Made by a program: the position numbers and the translations under genes. Below are positions 9,092 to 18,829 of a DNA stretch of 64,000 nt, piece after piece; position 1 is the stretch's first letter, and each line of letters begins with the position of its first letter. The notes beneath the pieces were generated by a model. That model searched no databases. It had not been told where the DNA came from and saw only the letters and a list, made by a program, of their open reading frames with translations. The DNA comes from Crocinitomicaceae bacterium (lineage in GTDB: Bacteria; Bacteroidota; Bacteroidia; Flavobacteriales_D; Crocinitomicaceae), in assembly GCA_024643545.1 (NCBI GenBank), contig JAHEMR010000012.1, forward strand, positions 40,332 through 104,331. Direction: 5' to 3'.

Positions 9092-10558
9092 TTATAAACC
9101 TAATCCTTTATATTCCCGTTTCCCGCTCTCAGTCATGATTTCAAGTAAAACACCTCTGTTCACGCCACTCAATTTACCGCTTAATTGTTCAATGGTTTCG
9201 ATGGGTTCATTGTTCACTTTTAAGATAACATCCCCTTCCATTAATCCGATCGATTTTAACTTGCCTGCACCAATCGATTTTATTTTTACACCATAAGCGA
9301 TATTTAACTCTTTTTTCTCCTTGTCGGTCATTTCAGTAAAAATGGCTCCGAGTGCTTGACTTTTGTTAATTTCTTCCTTGGACATCAACGCGGTCTCTCC
9401 TTCTTTGTTACGCAATACCAATTCTCGAATCACTTCTTCACCATCTTTCTTGCGAACCGTCAGCGAAATTTTATCACCAGGACGTCGTTTTCCAATTTCT
9501 TCCTGAAGTGCAGAAACTGAATTCACTTCTTTGCTTCCGATTTTCAAAATGACATCTCCGTCTTTTAGTCCAGCTTTGTCTGCGCTTCCGTCTTCAATTA
9601 CTTTCGCTAAAAACACTCCTTTTAAATTTGGAAGTTTATTTTTTTCCTTGATTTCTTGAGAGACATCGGAAATTTGAACACCTAAATAACCACGTTGAAC
9701 AATTCCGTAATCAATTAAGTCGCTCATGACTTTGTGTACCAAGTTAACCGGTACTGCAAAGGAATATCCACTGTAACTTCCCGTTTGTGATGCGATGGCA
9801 GTGTTAATCCCTACAAGTTCTCCTTGTGTGTTAACCAGTGCTCCACCACTATTGCCAGGATTCACAGCCGCATCTGTTTGAATAAATGATTCAATAGGAA
9901 CGATGTCCTGCCCATTTCTTTCGCTTAATAAATTGATGTTACGCGCTTTTGCGGAAACAATTCCCGCTGTTACGGTGGATGTTAAATTAAATGGATTTCC
10001 TACTGCAAGGACCCATTCGCCAATTTTCAAATCGTCACTGTTTCCTAATGGAATGGGTGTGAAACCGGATCCTTCAATTTTTAACACCGCGATATCAGTT
10101 GCTGGATCAGCGCCAATAACCTTTGCTGTATACTTCGAATTATCATTTAAGATGACTTCGATTTCACTGGCGTTTTCAATCACGTGGTTATTTGTGACAA
10201 TGTATCCTTCAGATGACACGATGACACCAGAACCAGAACTTGCCCCATATTGCTTGAATTCACGTCCACCTGCCCCAGGACCGTAAAATAACTCTTGGAA
10301 CGGATCGCGTTGAAAAGTAGTGGAAACCACTTTTGTTGTAATGTGAACCACTGAGTTAATGGTATTTGCGGAAGCTTCTGTAAAATCAGCCCCCGGAGGA
10401 ACGCCACTCATCGAAACTTGACGTGCAAAACGATTTCCATCTAATACTTGTTCTGAAAGTGTCGTGGAGGAATGTTCTATAATGACATAAGTGGCTAGAG
10501 GTAAGGTTCCACCAAGTATGCCTAATCCTAACATTTTAAAGTAACTTAAGAAATTCAT
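9092..10558 (-). CDS. degP: Periplasmic serine protease, DegP/HtrA (Do) family
   Basis: ATP-independent protease/chaperone of the cell envelope. The start at 10558 begins directly at an N-terminal membrane or signal segment (SYFKMLGLGILGGTLPLATYV); upstream codons give an unnatural extension. The trypsin-like triad is visible: His125 in TNNHVIE, Asp155 in ATDIAVLKI, Ser237 in NPGNSGGALV. Two PDZ domains follow (about 285-375, starting GYLGVQIS, and about 395-488). At 488 aa it is normal for the family. It is divergent from dapF across a 122 bp gap. Confidence 0.93.
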   Translation of the reverse strand: MNFLSYFKMLGLGILGGTLPLATYVIIEHSSTTLSEQVLDGNRFARQVSMSGVPPGADFTEASANTINSVVHITTKVVSTTFQRDPFQELFYGPGAGGREFKQYGASSGSGVIVSSEGYIVTNNHVIENASEIEVILNDNSKYTAKVIGADPATDIAVLKIEGSGFTPIPLGNSDDLKIGEWVLAVGNPFNLTSTVTAGIVSAKARNINLLSERNGQDIVPIESFIQTDAAVNPGNSGGALVNTQGELVGINTAIASQTGSYSGYSFAVPVNLVHKVMSDLIDYGIVQRGYLGVQISDVSQEIKEKNKLPNLKGVFLAKVIEDGSADKAGLKDGDVILKIGSKEVNSVSALQEEIGKRRPGDKISLTVRKKDGEEVIRELVLRNKEGETALMSKEEINKSQALGAIFTEMTDKEKKELNIAYGVKIKSIGAGKLKSIGLMEGDVILKVNNEPIETIEQLSGKLSGVNRGVLLEIMTESGKREYKGLGL

Positions 10559-10662
10559 AATAAAACAGTTTTTAAATAGTTCGGTTTCTAAACGCAAATA
10601 GCATTCCAAAAATTGCCTCAAAAATGTTAAATTTTGTTAAGAAATGATATTGATTTATTCGA

Positions 10663-10670
10663 TACTTTTG
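10663..10670 (+). promoter_or_regulatory. -7 box TACTTTTG before dapF
   Basis: TACTTTTG fits TAnnTTTG and lies 10 bp before the dapF ATG, which predicts a leader of about 7 nt. A TTTG at 10633 is too far (26 bp) to be a standard -33 element. Confidence 0.45.
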
Positions 10671-10680
10671 TTCAAGCTTT

Positions 10681-11457
10681 ATGCAGATTGAATTTTCGAA
10701 ATATCAAGGAACAGGGAACGATTTTATTTTAATCGATAATCGTCATGGACAATGTGACAATTTGTCTCAGTCTGACATACAATTTTATTGTGACAGGCGC
10801 TTTGGTATAGGTGCTGATGGACTGATTTTAATTCAGTTGTGTTCAGATGCAGCCTTTGAAATGGTGTATTTTAACGCAGATGGTTCTCAATCCTTTTGTG
10901 GGAATGGCGCACGTTGTGCGGTTCATTTTGCAGGGAGTTTGGGAATAGATACACGTTCCGTTCAATTCAAAGCGATTGATGGATTTCATCACGCTGCACA
11001 ATGTGGCGATGAGGTGAAAATTCACATGCAAGATGTTCATGAAATTGTCAAAGACGGTCAGGATTTTGTTTTAAACACGGGTTCTCCGCATTACGTAAAT
11101 TTTAATAGTGATCATTCCACTGAGACGGTTGTTGACTTTGGTAAATCAATCAGGTATTCGGAGAAATATAGAAGCGAAGGAATCAATGTGAATTTGCTTT
11201 CGGTAGAAAATGACGTAATTCGCGTAGCGACGTATGAACGTGGAGTGGAAGACGAGACATTGTCCTGTGGGACAGGTGTTACCGCTTGTGCGCTTGTATA
11301 TGCACTTGAATCACAAACCATGAATCACCGTGTGAAAGTCCGAACAAAAGGTGGTAACCTAGAGGTTTTCTGGGAAAGAACGCAACATGGTTTCGATCAA
11401 ATCTATTTGGTTGGTCCAGCAACGTTTGTGTTTCAAGGTAAAATAGAACGATGTTAG
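10681..11457 (+). CDS. dapF: Diaminopimelate epimerase
   Basis: Interconverts LL- and meso-diaminopimelate for lysine and peptidoglycan synthesis; cytosolic and cofactor-free. The two catalytic cysteines are visible, Cys73 in SFCGNGARC and Cys196 in LSCGTGVTA, together with the N-terminal GTGNDFILIDN motif. At 258 aa it has normal length. It is first gene of a five-gene run (dapF, GNAT, mltG, glycosylasparaginase, beta-mannosidase) with overlapping ends; the next gene starts 7 bp before its stop. Confidence 0.95.
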   Translation: MQIEFSKYQGTGNDFILIDNRHGQCDNLSQSDIQFYCDRRFGIGADGLILIQLCSDAAFEMVYFNADGSQSFCGNGARCAVHFAGSLGIDTRSVQFKAIDGFHHAAQCGDEVKIHMQDVHEIVKDGQDFVLNTGSPHYVNFNSDHSTETVVDFGKSIRYSEKYRSEGINVNLLSVENDVIRVATYERGVEDETLSCGTGVTACALVYALESQTMNHRVKVRTKGGNLEVFWERTQHGFDQIYLVGPATFVFQGKIERC

Positions 11458-11975
11458 TAGGAGAAAAAGTATACTTAAGAGCAGTGGAGAAATCCGATGC
11501 GACCACCATTTATATGTGGGAAAACAATCCGGAAAATTGGAAAGTTTCCAATACGGAAGTTCCTTTTTCCATGTTTGACATCATGGCTTTAATTGAGCAT
11601 CAAGCTGATCTTCGGAAATCCGGACAACTGCGTTTTGTTATTATCGAAAAGGAAACAGAACGATCCGTTGGGGTAATCGATTTGTACGAGGTGAATTTCA
11701 AACATGGTTATGCCTCTGTTGGAATCTTAATTGCGATGGATTCTGATCGAGGTAAAGGATTTGCAATGGATGCACTTCAAGAATTGATTAAGTACACCCG
11801 CGATTACTTGGAATTACGAAATTTACAGTGTTCCATTCATGGTGATAATCCAGCAAGTATTGCACTTTTTGAACGGATGAATTTCAGAAAAGTAGGTGTC
11901 CGCAAAGGTTGGCTTCGCTATAAAGGAAGTGAAATAGATGAAATAAGTTATCAGTTATGTCTAAAGGAAAATTAA
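11451..11975 (+). CDS. GNAT N-acetyltransferase (RimJ/RimL/SpeG-like)
   Basis: A 174-residue acetyl-CoA-dependent acetyltransferase of the RimJ/RimL/SpeG type. It starts with LVGEKVYLRAVEKSDA, the usual first strand of this subgroup. The acetyl-CoA loop is DSDRGKGFAMDAL (about residues 98-110), and the family motif NPASIALFERMNFRKVG follows near residues 136-152. The acceptor (protein N-terminus, polyamine or small amine) cannot be told. It overlaps dapF by 7 bp and mltG by 19 bp, so it is almost certainly translated from the same mRNA. Confidence 0.85.
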   Translation: MLVGEKVYLRAVEKSDATTIYMWENNPENWKVSNTEVPFSMFDIMALIEHQADLRKSGQLRFVIIEKETERSVGVIDLYEVNFKHGYASVGILIAMDSDRGKGFAMDALQELIKYTRDYLELRNLQCSIHGDNPASIALFERMNFRKVGVRKGWLRYKGSEIDEISYQLCLKEN

Positions 11976-13033
11976 TCATTGTTGGTGGGATTTTAGCCGT
12001 TGTTGGATTGATTGTTGTCGCTCCAAAAGCGATGATTTACCTCGCGGGAAGCCACACAAGTCTCAATTCAGATTCGCAAGCTTTTTACATTGATGGATCG
12101 ATGGATTTGAATCAATTAGCTGATCAATTAGTGAAGGATAAAATCATTGATGACGTTGAATCTTTTGTTTCAGTAGGCGAGTATAAAAATTTGACTGATA
12201 AAAAGATAGCTTCTGGAAAGTATGTGATTGAACCTGGAACAAACTACCGCACCTTGTTAAATGGATTCACCATAAATTCCAATGGAAATGGGAATGCTGA
12301 AGTAGCAGTGGAAGTGACATTTAACAATTGCCGTGACATCTATCAAATGGCAGGGAAGGTGTCAAAATCGCTTGATATAGATAGCGCGAAGTTGATTACT
12401 TACCTACAATCTGGTGCCACGCTTTCAAAACTTGGATTTTCGATCGAGCAATTACCAGCTCTATTTATTCCAGATAGCTACCAAATGTATTGGGACACAA
12501 ACGAGGAAATGTTCGTTGAACGAATGGCTGATGAATTTAAAAAATTCTGGACTCCTGAACGAAAAAATAGTTTAAGTAAAATTGGCTTGAAGTCTCCTAG
12601 TCAAGCGGTTACTTTGGCGAGTATTGTTTACTCTGAGCAGTCGGTTAACTCTGATGAGTGGCCAATTATCGCGGGATTGTATTTGAACCGTGTCAATCAA
12701 GGCGTTCGTTTGCAGTCCGATCCAACGTTTAAATTCTGTTGGGGAGATCAACTGAAAGGTGTTCAACGTTTGTTGGCAGTCCACAGGGACATTGATTGTC
12801 CTTACAATACGTACAAAATTAAAGGTCTTCCTCCGGGACCAATTTGCTTGCCTTCACCGAAAGTTGTGGATGCGGTTTTGAATCGAGCGGATGTAGATTA
12901 CATTTTTATGTGCGCCAAACCAGATTATTCCGGTCGACATAATTTCGCTGTTACAGGTGCAGAACACATGCGCAATGCGGATGCTTTTCAATCCTGGTTG
13001 GCAAATGAACTCAGAAAAAAGAACGCACGATGA
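11957..13033 (+). CDS. mltG: Endolytic murein transglycosylase MltG (YceG-like)
   Basis: Inner-membrane enzyme that cuts nascent peptidoglycan strands and so sets glycan chain length. One N-terminal membrane helix (residues 5-27) anchors a periplasmic YceG domain. Family signatures are present: LASIVYSEQ with Glu227 in the catalytic region, then LYLNRVNQGVRLQSDPT, and YNTYKIKGLPPGPICLPS. The usual first acidic residue of the ASIVE-x-E motif is Tyr here, and the second Glu is kept. It starts inside the GNAT gene and its stop overlaps the next start in an ATGA arrangement. The neighbouring dapF also serves the cell wall. Confidence 0.92.
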   Translation: MSKGKLIIVGGILAVVGLIVVAPKAMIYLAGSHTSLNSDSQAFYIDGSMDLNQLADQLVKDKIIDDVESFVSVGEYKNLTDKKIASGKYVIEPGTNYRTLLNGFTINSNGNGNAEVAVEVTFNNCRDIYQMAGKVSKSLDIDSAKLITYLQSGATLSKLGFSIEQLPALFIPDSYQMYWDTNEEMFVERMADEFKKFWTPERKNSLSKIGLKSPSQAVTLASIVYSEQSVNSDEWPIIAGLYLNRVNQGVRLQSDPTFKFCWGDQLKGVQRLLAVHRDIDCPYNTYKIKGLPPGPICLPSPKVVDAVLNRADVDYIFMCAKPDYSGRHNFAVTGAEHMRNADAFQSWLANELRKKNAR

Positions 13034-14019
13034 AAAGAAGAAATTTCCTTAAACTAGGCGCTGCCACAGGATTACTCAGTCTGGTTGAACCATCGAAAGC
13101 AGCCAATATCGTTGCAACATCCGCCAGTGGGAAAATCAAAGGTCCGATTGTATTGTCGACCTGGATTCACGGACTTGATGCAAATAAAGCAGCTTGGGAA
13201 GTACTTAAAAACGGCGGGTCAGCATTGGACGCAGTTGAAAAAGGTGTTCGTGTCACAGAATCGGACATTACAAATCGTAGTGTTGGAATTGGTGGTCGCC
13301 CAGATCGCGATGGACACGTGACCTTGGATGCATGTATCATGGATGAACGTTCGCGTTGCGGTTCGGTGGCATGTTTGGAAGGAATTGCACATCCCATTTC
13401 TGTCGCTCGTGCGGTGATGGAAAAAACACAACATGTCATGCTTGTTGGAGATGGAGCGCGTCAATTTGCATTGGATTATGGATTTGACACCATTAAGACA
13501 CCCATTCCAGAAGTTAAAAAGGACTACGAAAAGTGGAAAAAAGAAAACAAGGACGTTTTTAAAAAACCAGAAATCAACCATGAAAACCATGATACAATTG
13601 GAATGATTGCCATGGATGCGAAAGGAAACCTAAGTGGCGCATGTACCACAAGTGGTTGGGCATACAAAATGCATGGACGCGTGGGAGATTCGCCAATAAT
13701 TGGTGCTGGCTTATTCATCGATCAAGAAATTGGTGCGGCGACGTCTACTGGACTTGGAGAGGCGATTATTCGCGTTGCAGGAAGTCATACAGTGGTAGAA
13801 TTAATGCGCCATGGATATTCTCCGATGGATGCATGTAAGGAAGCGTGTATGCGGATCATTAAAAAACACGACGATCTTACTGGTTTACAATGCGGATTTA
13901 TTGCCTTGGATAAGGATGGGAATTACGGAGCTTATTCCATTTATGCAGGATTCAACTTCGCATTAAGAACGATGGAAGAAGAAAAGATGGTCGATGCAAC
14001 TTTTGATCGTAACTGGTAA
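13030..14019 (+). CDS. N4-(beta-N-acetylglucosaminyl)-L-asparaginase (glycosylasparaginase)
   Basis: Ntn-hydrolase that cleaves the GlcNAc-Asn bond of N-glycoproteins after autoprocessing. The N-terminus has a twin-arginine type signal (MKRRNFLKLGAATGLL), so the folded enzyme is probably exported. The self-cleavage site is HDTIGMIAMD with nucleophile Thr189 at the start of the beta chain, preceded by the alpha chain with GIGGRPDRDG. The GGDR-like substrate loop and TSTGLGEAIIR motif match the flavobacterial glycosylasparaginase. At 329 aa it has normal length. It sits between mltG (4 bp overlap) and a beta-mannosidase (1 bp overlap). An isoaspartyl-peptidase role is less likely given the glycosylasparaginase-type residues. 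Confidence 0.9.
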   Translation: MKRRNFLKLGAATGLLSLVEPSKAANIVATSASGKIKGPIVLSTWIHGLDANKAAWEVLKNGGSALDAVEKGVRVTESDITNRSVGIGGRPDRDGHVTLDACIMDERSRCGSVACLEGIAHPISVARAVMEKTQHVMLVGDGARQFALDYGFDTIKTPIPEVKKDYEKWKKENKDVFKKPEINHENHDTIGMIAMDAKGNLSGACTTSGWAYKMHGRVGDSPIIGAGLFIDQEIGAATSTGLGEAIIRVAGSHTVVELMRHGYSPMDACKEACMRIIKKHDDLTGLQCGFIALDKDGNYGAYSIYAGFNFALRTMEEEKMVDATFDRNW

Positions 14020-16487
14020 TGAGTAAATGGTTCTTTTTCATTTTTTGTAACATGGTCGGACTTGTCAATGGTCAAACTGTGCTTAGTTGGAGTTACAAAA
14101 ATCCAAAAACGAACGAATGGAATGCCTTTGGTGAAACTGGGAGCATTCAAGAAAAATTCTTTCAATCCGGACAATTGCCAGATCCATTTTATGGAAAGAA
14201 CGAAGAGCTTTACCAGTGGATCGAAACGTATAAATGGGAGTTTAAATCACAATTCTATTTAACGGAGGAGCAATTTACAGCAAAAAAAATAGCGATACAT
14301 TTTCCGAATGTTGATACCTACGCAGATGTTTATGTCAATGGAAAACTCGTTGGTCAAACAGATAATTTCTTTCACCCATTTAGTTTTGAAATCAGGTCTC
14401 ATCTGCAATGTGGCTACAATGACGTGCGCGTCGTTTTTACACCTCCAATTCTTTACCACGAAAAAAGATATGAATCTGAGTCCTTTCATTTTCCAGCGCC
14501 AAATGATGTTGCAAAATTAAAAGTTGCTCCGTTGAGTAGAAAACCACAGTATCAATTTGGTTGGGATTGGGCATTGCGAATGAATACGATGGGATTTTCT
14601 AAACCAGTGGAAATTCGCCTTGAAAAAGAGAATGAGATCAGTGCTGCTACCATTCAAACCTTAACGATTCCGAAAGAAGAATTATTTGCGCGTTTGAAAT
14701 ATGTGCTTTCTGTGAAAGATACTTCTACTGAATTTAACATTCAATCAACATTATATGGCGAACTTCCTATTAAGTTGAATCCTTCAACTGGAAATTTCGA
14801 GGCAGAAATCATTCAATACAATCCACAATTATGGTGGCCAGCTGGAATCAGTGAGCCAAATCTTTACCAGGATACACTTCGATTGTTTGTCCATGGAAAA
14901 TTAGTTGATGAGAAACCAATTCAATTTGGTATTCGTACAGCTGAATTGGTGCAAAAAAAGGATCAATGGGGAACATCGTATGAATTTCACGTAAATGGAC
15001 TTCCAATTTTTTGCAAAGGGGCGGATTTTATTCCGCCATCTGTTTTTCCTGCTTCGATAAGTGAGGAAGATTGGACAAATCAAGTTGAACAAATGTCTAA
15101 GGCAAACTTCAACATGGTGCGTATTTGGGGTGGGGGATTTTATCCCGACGAGGCGTTCTTTCGTGCATGCGATGAAAAAGGAATCATGGTTTGGCAGGAT
15201 TTCATGTTTGCGTGTGCTATGTATCCTGGTGACGAAGCATTTCTAAAAACGGTAGAAGCTGAATTCAATTACCAAATCCCGCGCATTTCTGCCCATCCTT
15301 CGGTCGTATTATTTAATGGAAACAACGAAGTGGACGTTGCTTGGAAAAATTGGGGATTTCAAAGTCAATACGATTTATCGTCTAGTGAGCAAGAAATCAT
15401 TTTAAAAGCCTACAACGACTTATTCAAAGGATTGGCTCCAAAGATTGTTTCCAACTGGACCAATACCAATTACATTCATACATCTCCATTGAGCAATTGG
15501 GGAAATGATGATTTCTATAATCATGGATCCCAGCATTATTGGGGAGTTTGGCATGGAAAAGATCCAATGTCCAATTTCGCAACAAAAATTGGACGCTTCA
15601 ATGCCGAATATGGTTTCCAAAGTTTTCCTGAATTTTCGACGCTGAAATCGTTTGCTGAACCCAAGGATTTTACCTTGAACAGTGCTGTGATGAAACACCA
15701 TCAAAAAAGTTATGTTGGAAATGGAATGATTCAAAAACATTCGGATTTACTTTATGGTTCTACAAAAGACTTCAATCGCTTCGTTTATTATTCACAATTA
15801 ACACAGCGTCATGCAGTTTCGAGTGCTGTTTCTGGTCATCGTTTGGATGCACCACGTTGCATGGGAACATTGTATTGGCAATTAAACGACTGTTGGCCTG
15901 CACCAACCTGGTCAAGCATTGATTATCAGGGAAATTGGAAAGCCTTGCATTATGCGATGCGTGATGACTACCAACCTGTTGCAATTTTGCAGAAAACCAT
16001 GGAAAAAGGTGAAGTGCAACTTTATGTGAAGTCCGATGTCATGGAAAATCAGGTTTTCGGTTATAAAGTATTGGTTTATGCATTGAACGGAAGCGCTCGT
16101 TCGGCATCACCTTTGAATATAAGTGGTGACGCAACGGTTGGTTATCAAGAAAATCATTTAATCTGGAGTGTCATTCCGAAAAGCGAACAATTGATTCGCG
16201 TTGAATTATCCAATGGAATTACCCGTGATTTTTTGATAGGTCCTTCACCTAAAAAACGATCTGTTCAAATTGACCTCACCATTAAAAATGTCGATAAATT
16301 GAATAAAACAGCTGAGATTTGGGTGAAAAACAGTGCTTTTTGCGCCGATTTCTGGCTTTTTTCGTCGAAATCAGGAATTTCCTTTGAACGTAATTTTGTT
16401 CACTTACTACCAGGTGAGCACCTCATTCGCATCTTGTATGAAGGGGATGTTCCGTCGGTTGCAGATTTTTCTTTTCTCTACCATTAA
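14019..16487 (+). CDS. Beta-mannosidase, glycoside hydrolase family 2
   Basis: Exo-enzyme removing terminal beta-mannose, for example from beta-mannans or the Man-beta-1,4-GlcNAc core of N-glycans. Residues 1-18 look like a signal peptide. A GH2 sugar-binding jelly roll follows (TYADVYVNGKLVGQ near 98-111), then immunoglobulin-like domains and the TIM barrel from about residue 320 (GADFIPP, NMVRIWGGGFYPDE). Acid/base Glu437 lies in GNNEVD and nucleophile Glu530 in NAEYGFQSFPE. At 822 aa it has typical length. It is the last gene of the dapF run and is paired by a 1 bp overlap with the glycosylasparaginase. Confidence 0.92.
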   Translation: MSKWFFFIFCNMVGLVNGQTVLSWSYKNPKTNEWNAFGETGSIQEKFFQSGQLPDPFYGKNEELYQWIETYKWEFKSQFYLTEEQFTAKKIAIHFPNVDTYADVYVNGKLVGQTDNFFHPFSFEIRSHLQCGYNDVRVVFTPPILYHEKRYESESFHFPAPNDVAKLKVAPLSRKPQYQFGWDWALRMNTMGFSKPVEIRLEKENEISAATIQTLTIPKEELFARLKYVLSVKDTSTEFNIQSTLYGELPIKLNPSTGNFEAEIIQYNPQLWWPAGISEPNLYQDTLRLFVHGKLVDEKPIQFGIRTAELVQKKDQWGTSYEFHVNGLPIFCKGADFIPPSVFPASISEEDWTNQVEQMSKANFNMVRIWGGGFYPDEAFFRACDEKGIMVWQDFMFACAMYPGDEAFLKTVEAEFNYQIPRISAHPSVVLFNGNNEVDVAWKNWGFQSQYDLSSSEQEIILKAYNDLFKGLAPKIVSNWTNTNYIHTSPLSNWGNDDFYNHGSQHYWGVWHGKDPMSNFATKIGRFNAEYGFQSFPEFSTLKSFAEPKDFTLNSAVMKHHQKSYVGNGMIQKHSDLLYGSTKDFNRFVYYSQLTQRHAVSSAVSGHRLDAPRCMGTLYWQLNDCWPAPTWSSIDYQGNWKALHYAMRDDYQPVAILQKTMEKGEVQLYVKSDVMENQVFGYKVLVYALNGSARSASPLNISGDATVGYQENHLIWSVIPKSEQLIRVELSNGITRDFLIGPSPKKRSVQIDLTIKNVDKLNKTAEIWVKNSAFCADFWLFSSKSGISFERNFVHLLPGEHLIRILYEGDVPSVADFSFLYH

Positions 16488-16510
16488 ATAGGTATTTTCA
16501 ATCCATAGGA

Positions 16511-16540
16511 TTGTTGCCTGATTTTCCTTGCGTAATTTTG
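16511..16540 (+). promoter_or_regulatory. Bacteroidota promoter TTG-N19-TAATTTTG before the TonB receptor
   Basis: TTG at 16511-16513 and TAATTTTG at 16533-16540 are separated by 19 bp, the ideal spacing for the Bacteroidota primary sigma factor. The ATG at 16556 is 15 bp further on. Confidence 0.75.
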
Positions 16541-16555
16541 CAAAAAAAAAATGAA

Positions 16556-18397
16556 ATGAAAAAAATCTCCATTCTTCTTTTCACTTGTGCATTTGCATTT
16601 CACGCTTTTACGCAACGAGACGTTATAAAAACATTGACGGTAAATGACATCATTATTACGGGAAGGGGAAATCCGATAGATTATTTTCAACGAAATCAAT
16701 CGATGACTTTATTGAAAGCCGATAAATTGGCATTGTTGCCCTCTCGAAGTTTGAGCGAAGCATTGAGCTACACTTCCGGCGTAGATGTTCGTCAACGTGG
16801 TTTGAACGGAATGCAAGCGGACATTGGAATTCGGGGAGGAAGTTTCGAACAGACCTTGATTTTGGTGAATGGATTTAAAATGGTTGATCCACAAACGGGA
16901 CATCATGCCATGAATATTCCGTTCACCGTTAATGCCATCGATCAAATTGAAGTGATAAAAGGTCCCGCAACACAGTTGTTCGGACAAAGTGCACTTGCTG
17001 GTGCGGTGAATTTTGTGTCTTTACTTTCTAGTAAAACATTTGTGAAAGCGCAATCATATACAGGCTCATTTGGGACAACTGGAATCAACGCCACGTTGAG
17101 CGCACCGATTAAAGGTTGGAATCAAAAGTTATCCATGGGATTTGATCGTTCAAACGGACATTGGTCAAATTCAGATTTTGACAATAAACAGATTTCGTAC
17201 GAAGGAGGAAAATCTTTTAAAAATCAGTATTTATTGGTCATGTTGGCCTATTCAGACCGTAAATTCGGCGCAAATGGATATTATTCAAACAAATTTCCGG
17301 ATCAGTGGGAAAGTACCCAAAATGCCTTTGCTGGCGTACGTTACAATGTTTCCTTTAGAAAAGCAACATGGGTCAATCGTTTGAGTACCCGAACCAATCG
17401 CGATGAATTTCGATTGAAACGCAATGATCCAGGATTTTATACCAATCGTCATTTCTCCGAAACGTATAGTTTGGAAAGTATATTAAATGGAAAATTTGGG
17501 AGTAATTGGCAGTACCATCTTGGTTTTGAACATCGATTTGAGGCCTTAAATAGCTCTAATTTAGGATTGCGTAACAGGCAGTATTCTAGTGGTTTTGGTG
17601 ATGTAACTTTTAAAATAGGCAAGTTAACAGCGACTTCAAGTTTACTCGCTTTCCAATATTCAGATGTTCCGTTGAAAGTCTTGCCAAGCATTCAAGGTGC
17701 ATATCAATTGAACGATGTAAACCGTGTTTACGCAAACCTTTCAAAAAGCAACCGAATCCCTACGTATACAGAATTGTATTATTCCGATCCTTCAAATATG
17801 GGGAATGCAGCGTTAAAACCGGAATATGCCAATGCTGCAGAGTTAGGATGGTTTAAAATTGGAAAATTGTACATGGAAGCAAATGTGTTTTACCGTCAAA
17901 CATACAATATGATTGACTGGGTGCGTGATTCTTCTAGTGTGATTCCAAATCCCAATAAATGGCAACCAGTGAACATTGCAGAAGTTCGATTTTATGGTTT
18001 AGAAGGAACGGTACGTAAGACATTTGTTTATACGGCTAAATTCAAACCGAACTTCGTAGATGTGTCATATACGTACATTCAGGCGACACACGTATTCGAT
18101 GCGAATTTGGAGTCCCGCTATGCCTATTCAAATTTGAAACATCAACTTATCGCGAAGATTAATTTTCAATTGAGTAAATACGGGATGCTGCAAGTGAATT
18201 ACCGTTTCCTTCAGCGCGTTTCAAATCCGGCTTATCAGTTATTGGATTTAAAACTACATTCCGAATCAGTAAAAGGGTTCTCGTTCTTCGCTGAAGTCAA
18301 TAACATTTTAAATACACAATACGTCGAAGCAGGATATGTTCAAATGCCTGGGAGATGGTTTAAAGTCGGTTTGAATTATCGTTGGTCGAAAGGATAA
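16556..18397 (+). CDS. TonB-dependent outer-membrane receptor
   Basis: Energised outer-membrane channel for a siderophore, vitamin or sugar. The start at 16556 gives a clean signal peptide (KKISILLFTCAFAFHAFTQ); the upstream extension is not signal-like. After a short TonB-box-like segment comes the plug domain (residues about 35-150; RGLNGMQADIGIRGGSFEQT, then EVIKGPATQLFGQSALAGAVNFV) and a beta barrel to the C-terminus. It has no carboxypeptidase-like N-terminal domain and no SusD partner nearby. At 613 aa it is small, more like BtuB-type receptors. It follows the beta-mannosidase by 68 bp but has its own promoter, so a glycan substrate is only a possibility. Confidence 0.9.
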   Translation: MKKISILLFTCAFAFHAFTQRDVIKTLTVNDIIITGRGNPIDYFQRNQSMTLLKADKLALLPSRSLSEALSYTSGVDVRQRGLNGMQADIGIRGGSFEQTLILVNGFKMVDPQTGHHAMNIPFTVNAIDQIEVIKGPATQLFGQSALAGAVNFVSLLSSKTFVKAQSYTGSFGTTGINATLSAPIKGWNQKLSMGFDRSNGHWSNSDFDNKQISYEGGKSFKNQYLLVMLAYSDRKFGANGYYSNKFPDQWESTQNAFAGVRYNVSFRKATWVNRLSTRTNRDEFRLKRNDPGFYTNRHFSETYSLESILNGKFGSNWQYHLGFEHRFEALNSSNLGLRNRQYSSGFGDVTFKIGKLTATSSLLAFQYSDVPLKVLPSIQGAYQLNDVNRVYANLSKSNRIPTYTELYYSDPSNMGNAALKPEYANAAELGWFKIGKLYMEANVFYRQTYNMIDWVRDSSSVIPNPNKWQPVNIAEVRFYGLEGTVRKTFVYTAKFKPNFVDVSYTYIQATHVFDANLESRYAYSNLKHQLIAKINFQLSKYGMLQVNYRFLQRVSNPAYQLLDLKLHSESVKGFSFFAEVNNILNTQYVEAGYVQMPGRWFKVGLNYRWSKG

Positions 18398-18793
18398 TTG
18401 AATAATATCCTTCTTGACTTAGTTCATTTGTTATTCTACATTTAAACGAAGAATAAAAAATGATTTCTTTCGTTTTCATAGTTCATGTGTTCAGTTTGAA
18501 TCCATCAGAAAACGAATAAAAAATGAGCCATTCTTTAGATAACTTAGTTTCTCAAATTAGTTTTTTGGATCGTCAGATGACGAGTCAAGCGGTAAAATCC
18601 ATTGATCGCTTGTTAACCATTCGAAATTGGATGATAGGTTGTTACATTTTTGAATATGAGCAAAATGGTTCTGACCGAGCGAATTATGGTTCCAAATTAG
18701 AGCAAGCTATATCTGAAAATCTTGGCAGAAAAGGATTGTCTGAGCGAAACTTAAAACTATTCAAACAGTTTTATATCTGTTATCCTCAAATGA

Positions 18794-18810
18794 TGCAGAC
18801 AGTGTCTGCA
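18794..18810. repeat. Palindrome 1 inside the DUF1016 gene
   Basis: TGCAGACA-G-TGTCTGCA, 8 bp perfect arms around one base. The core TGCAGAC...GTCTGCA is repeated 41 bp further on in the second palindrome, and both encode a similar peptide (MQTVSA / MQTTSA). Confidence 0.8.
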
Positions 18811-18829
18811 CAATTCAAATTACCAGAAA

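Noticed and set aside
10559..10621. Longer N-terminus for the DegP protease
   Set aside because: The 21 added residues precede the membrane/signal segment and would mask it.
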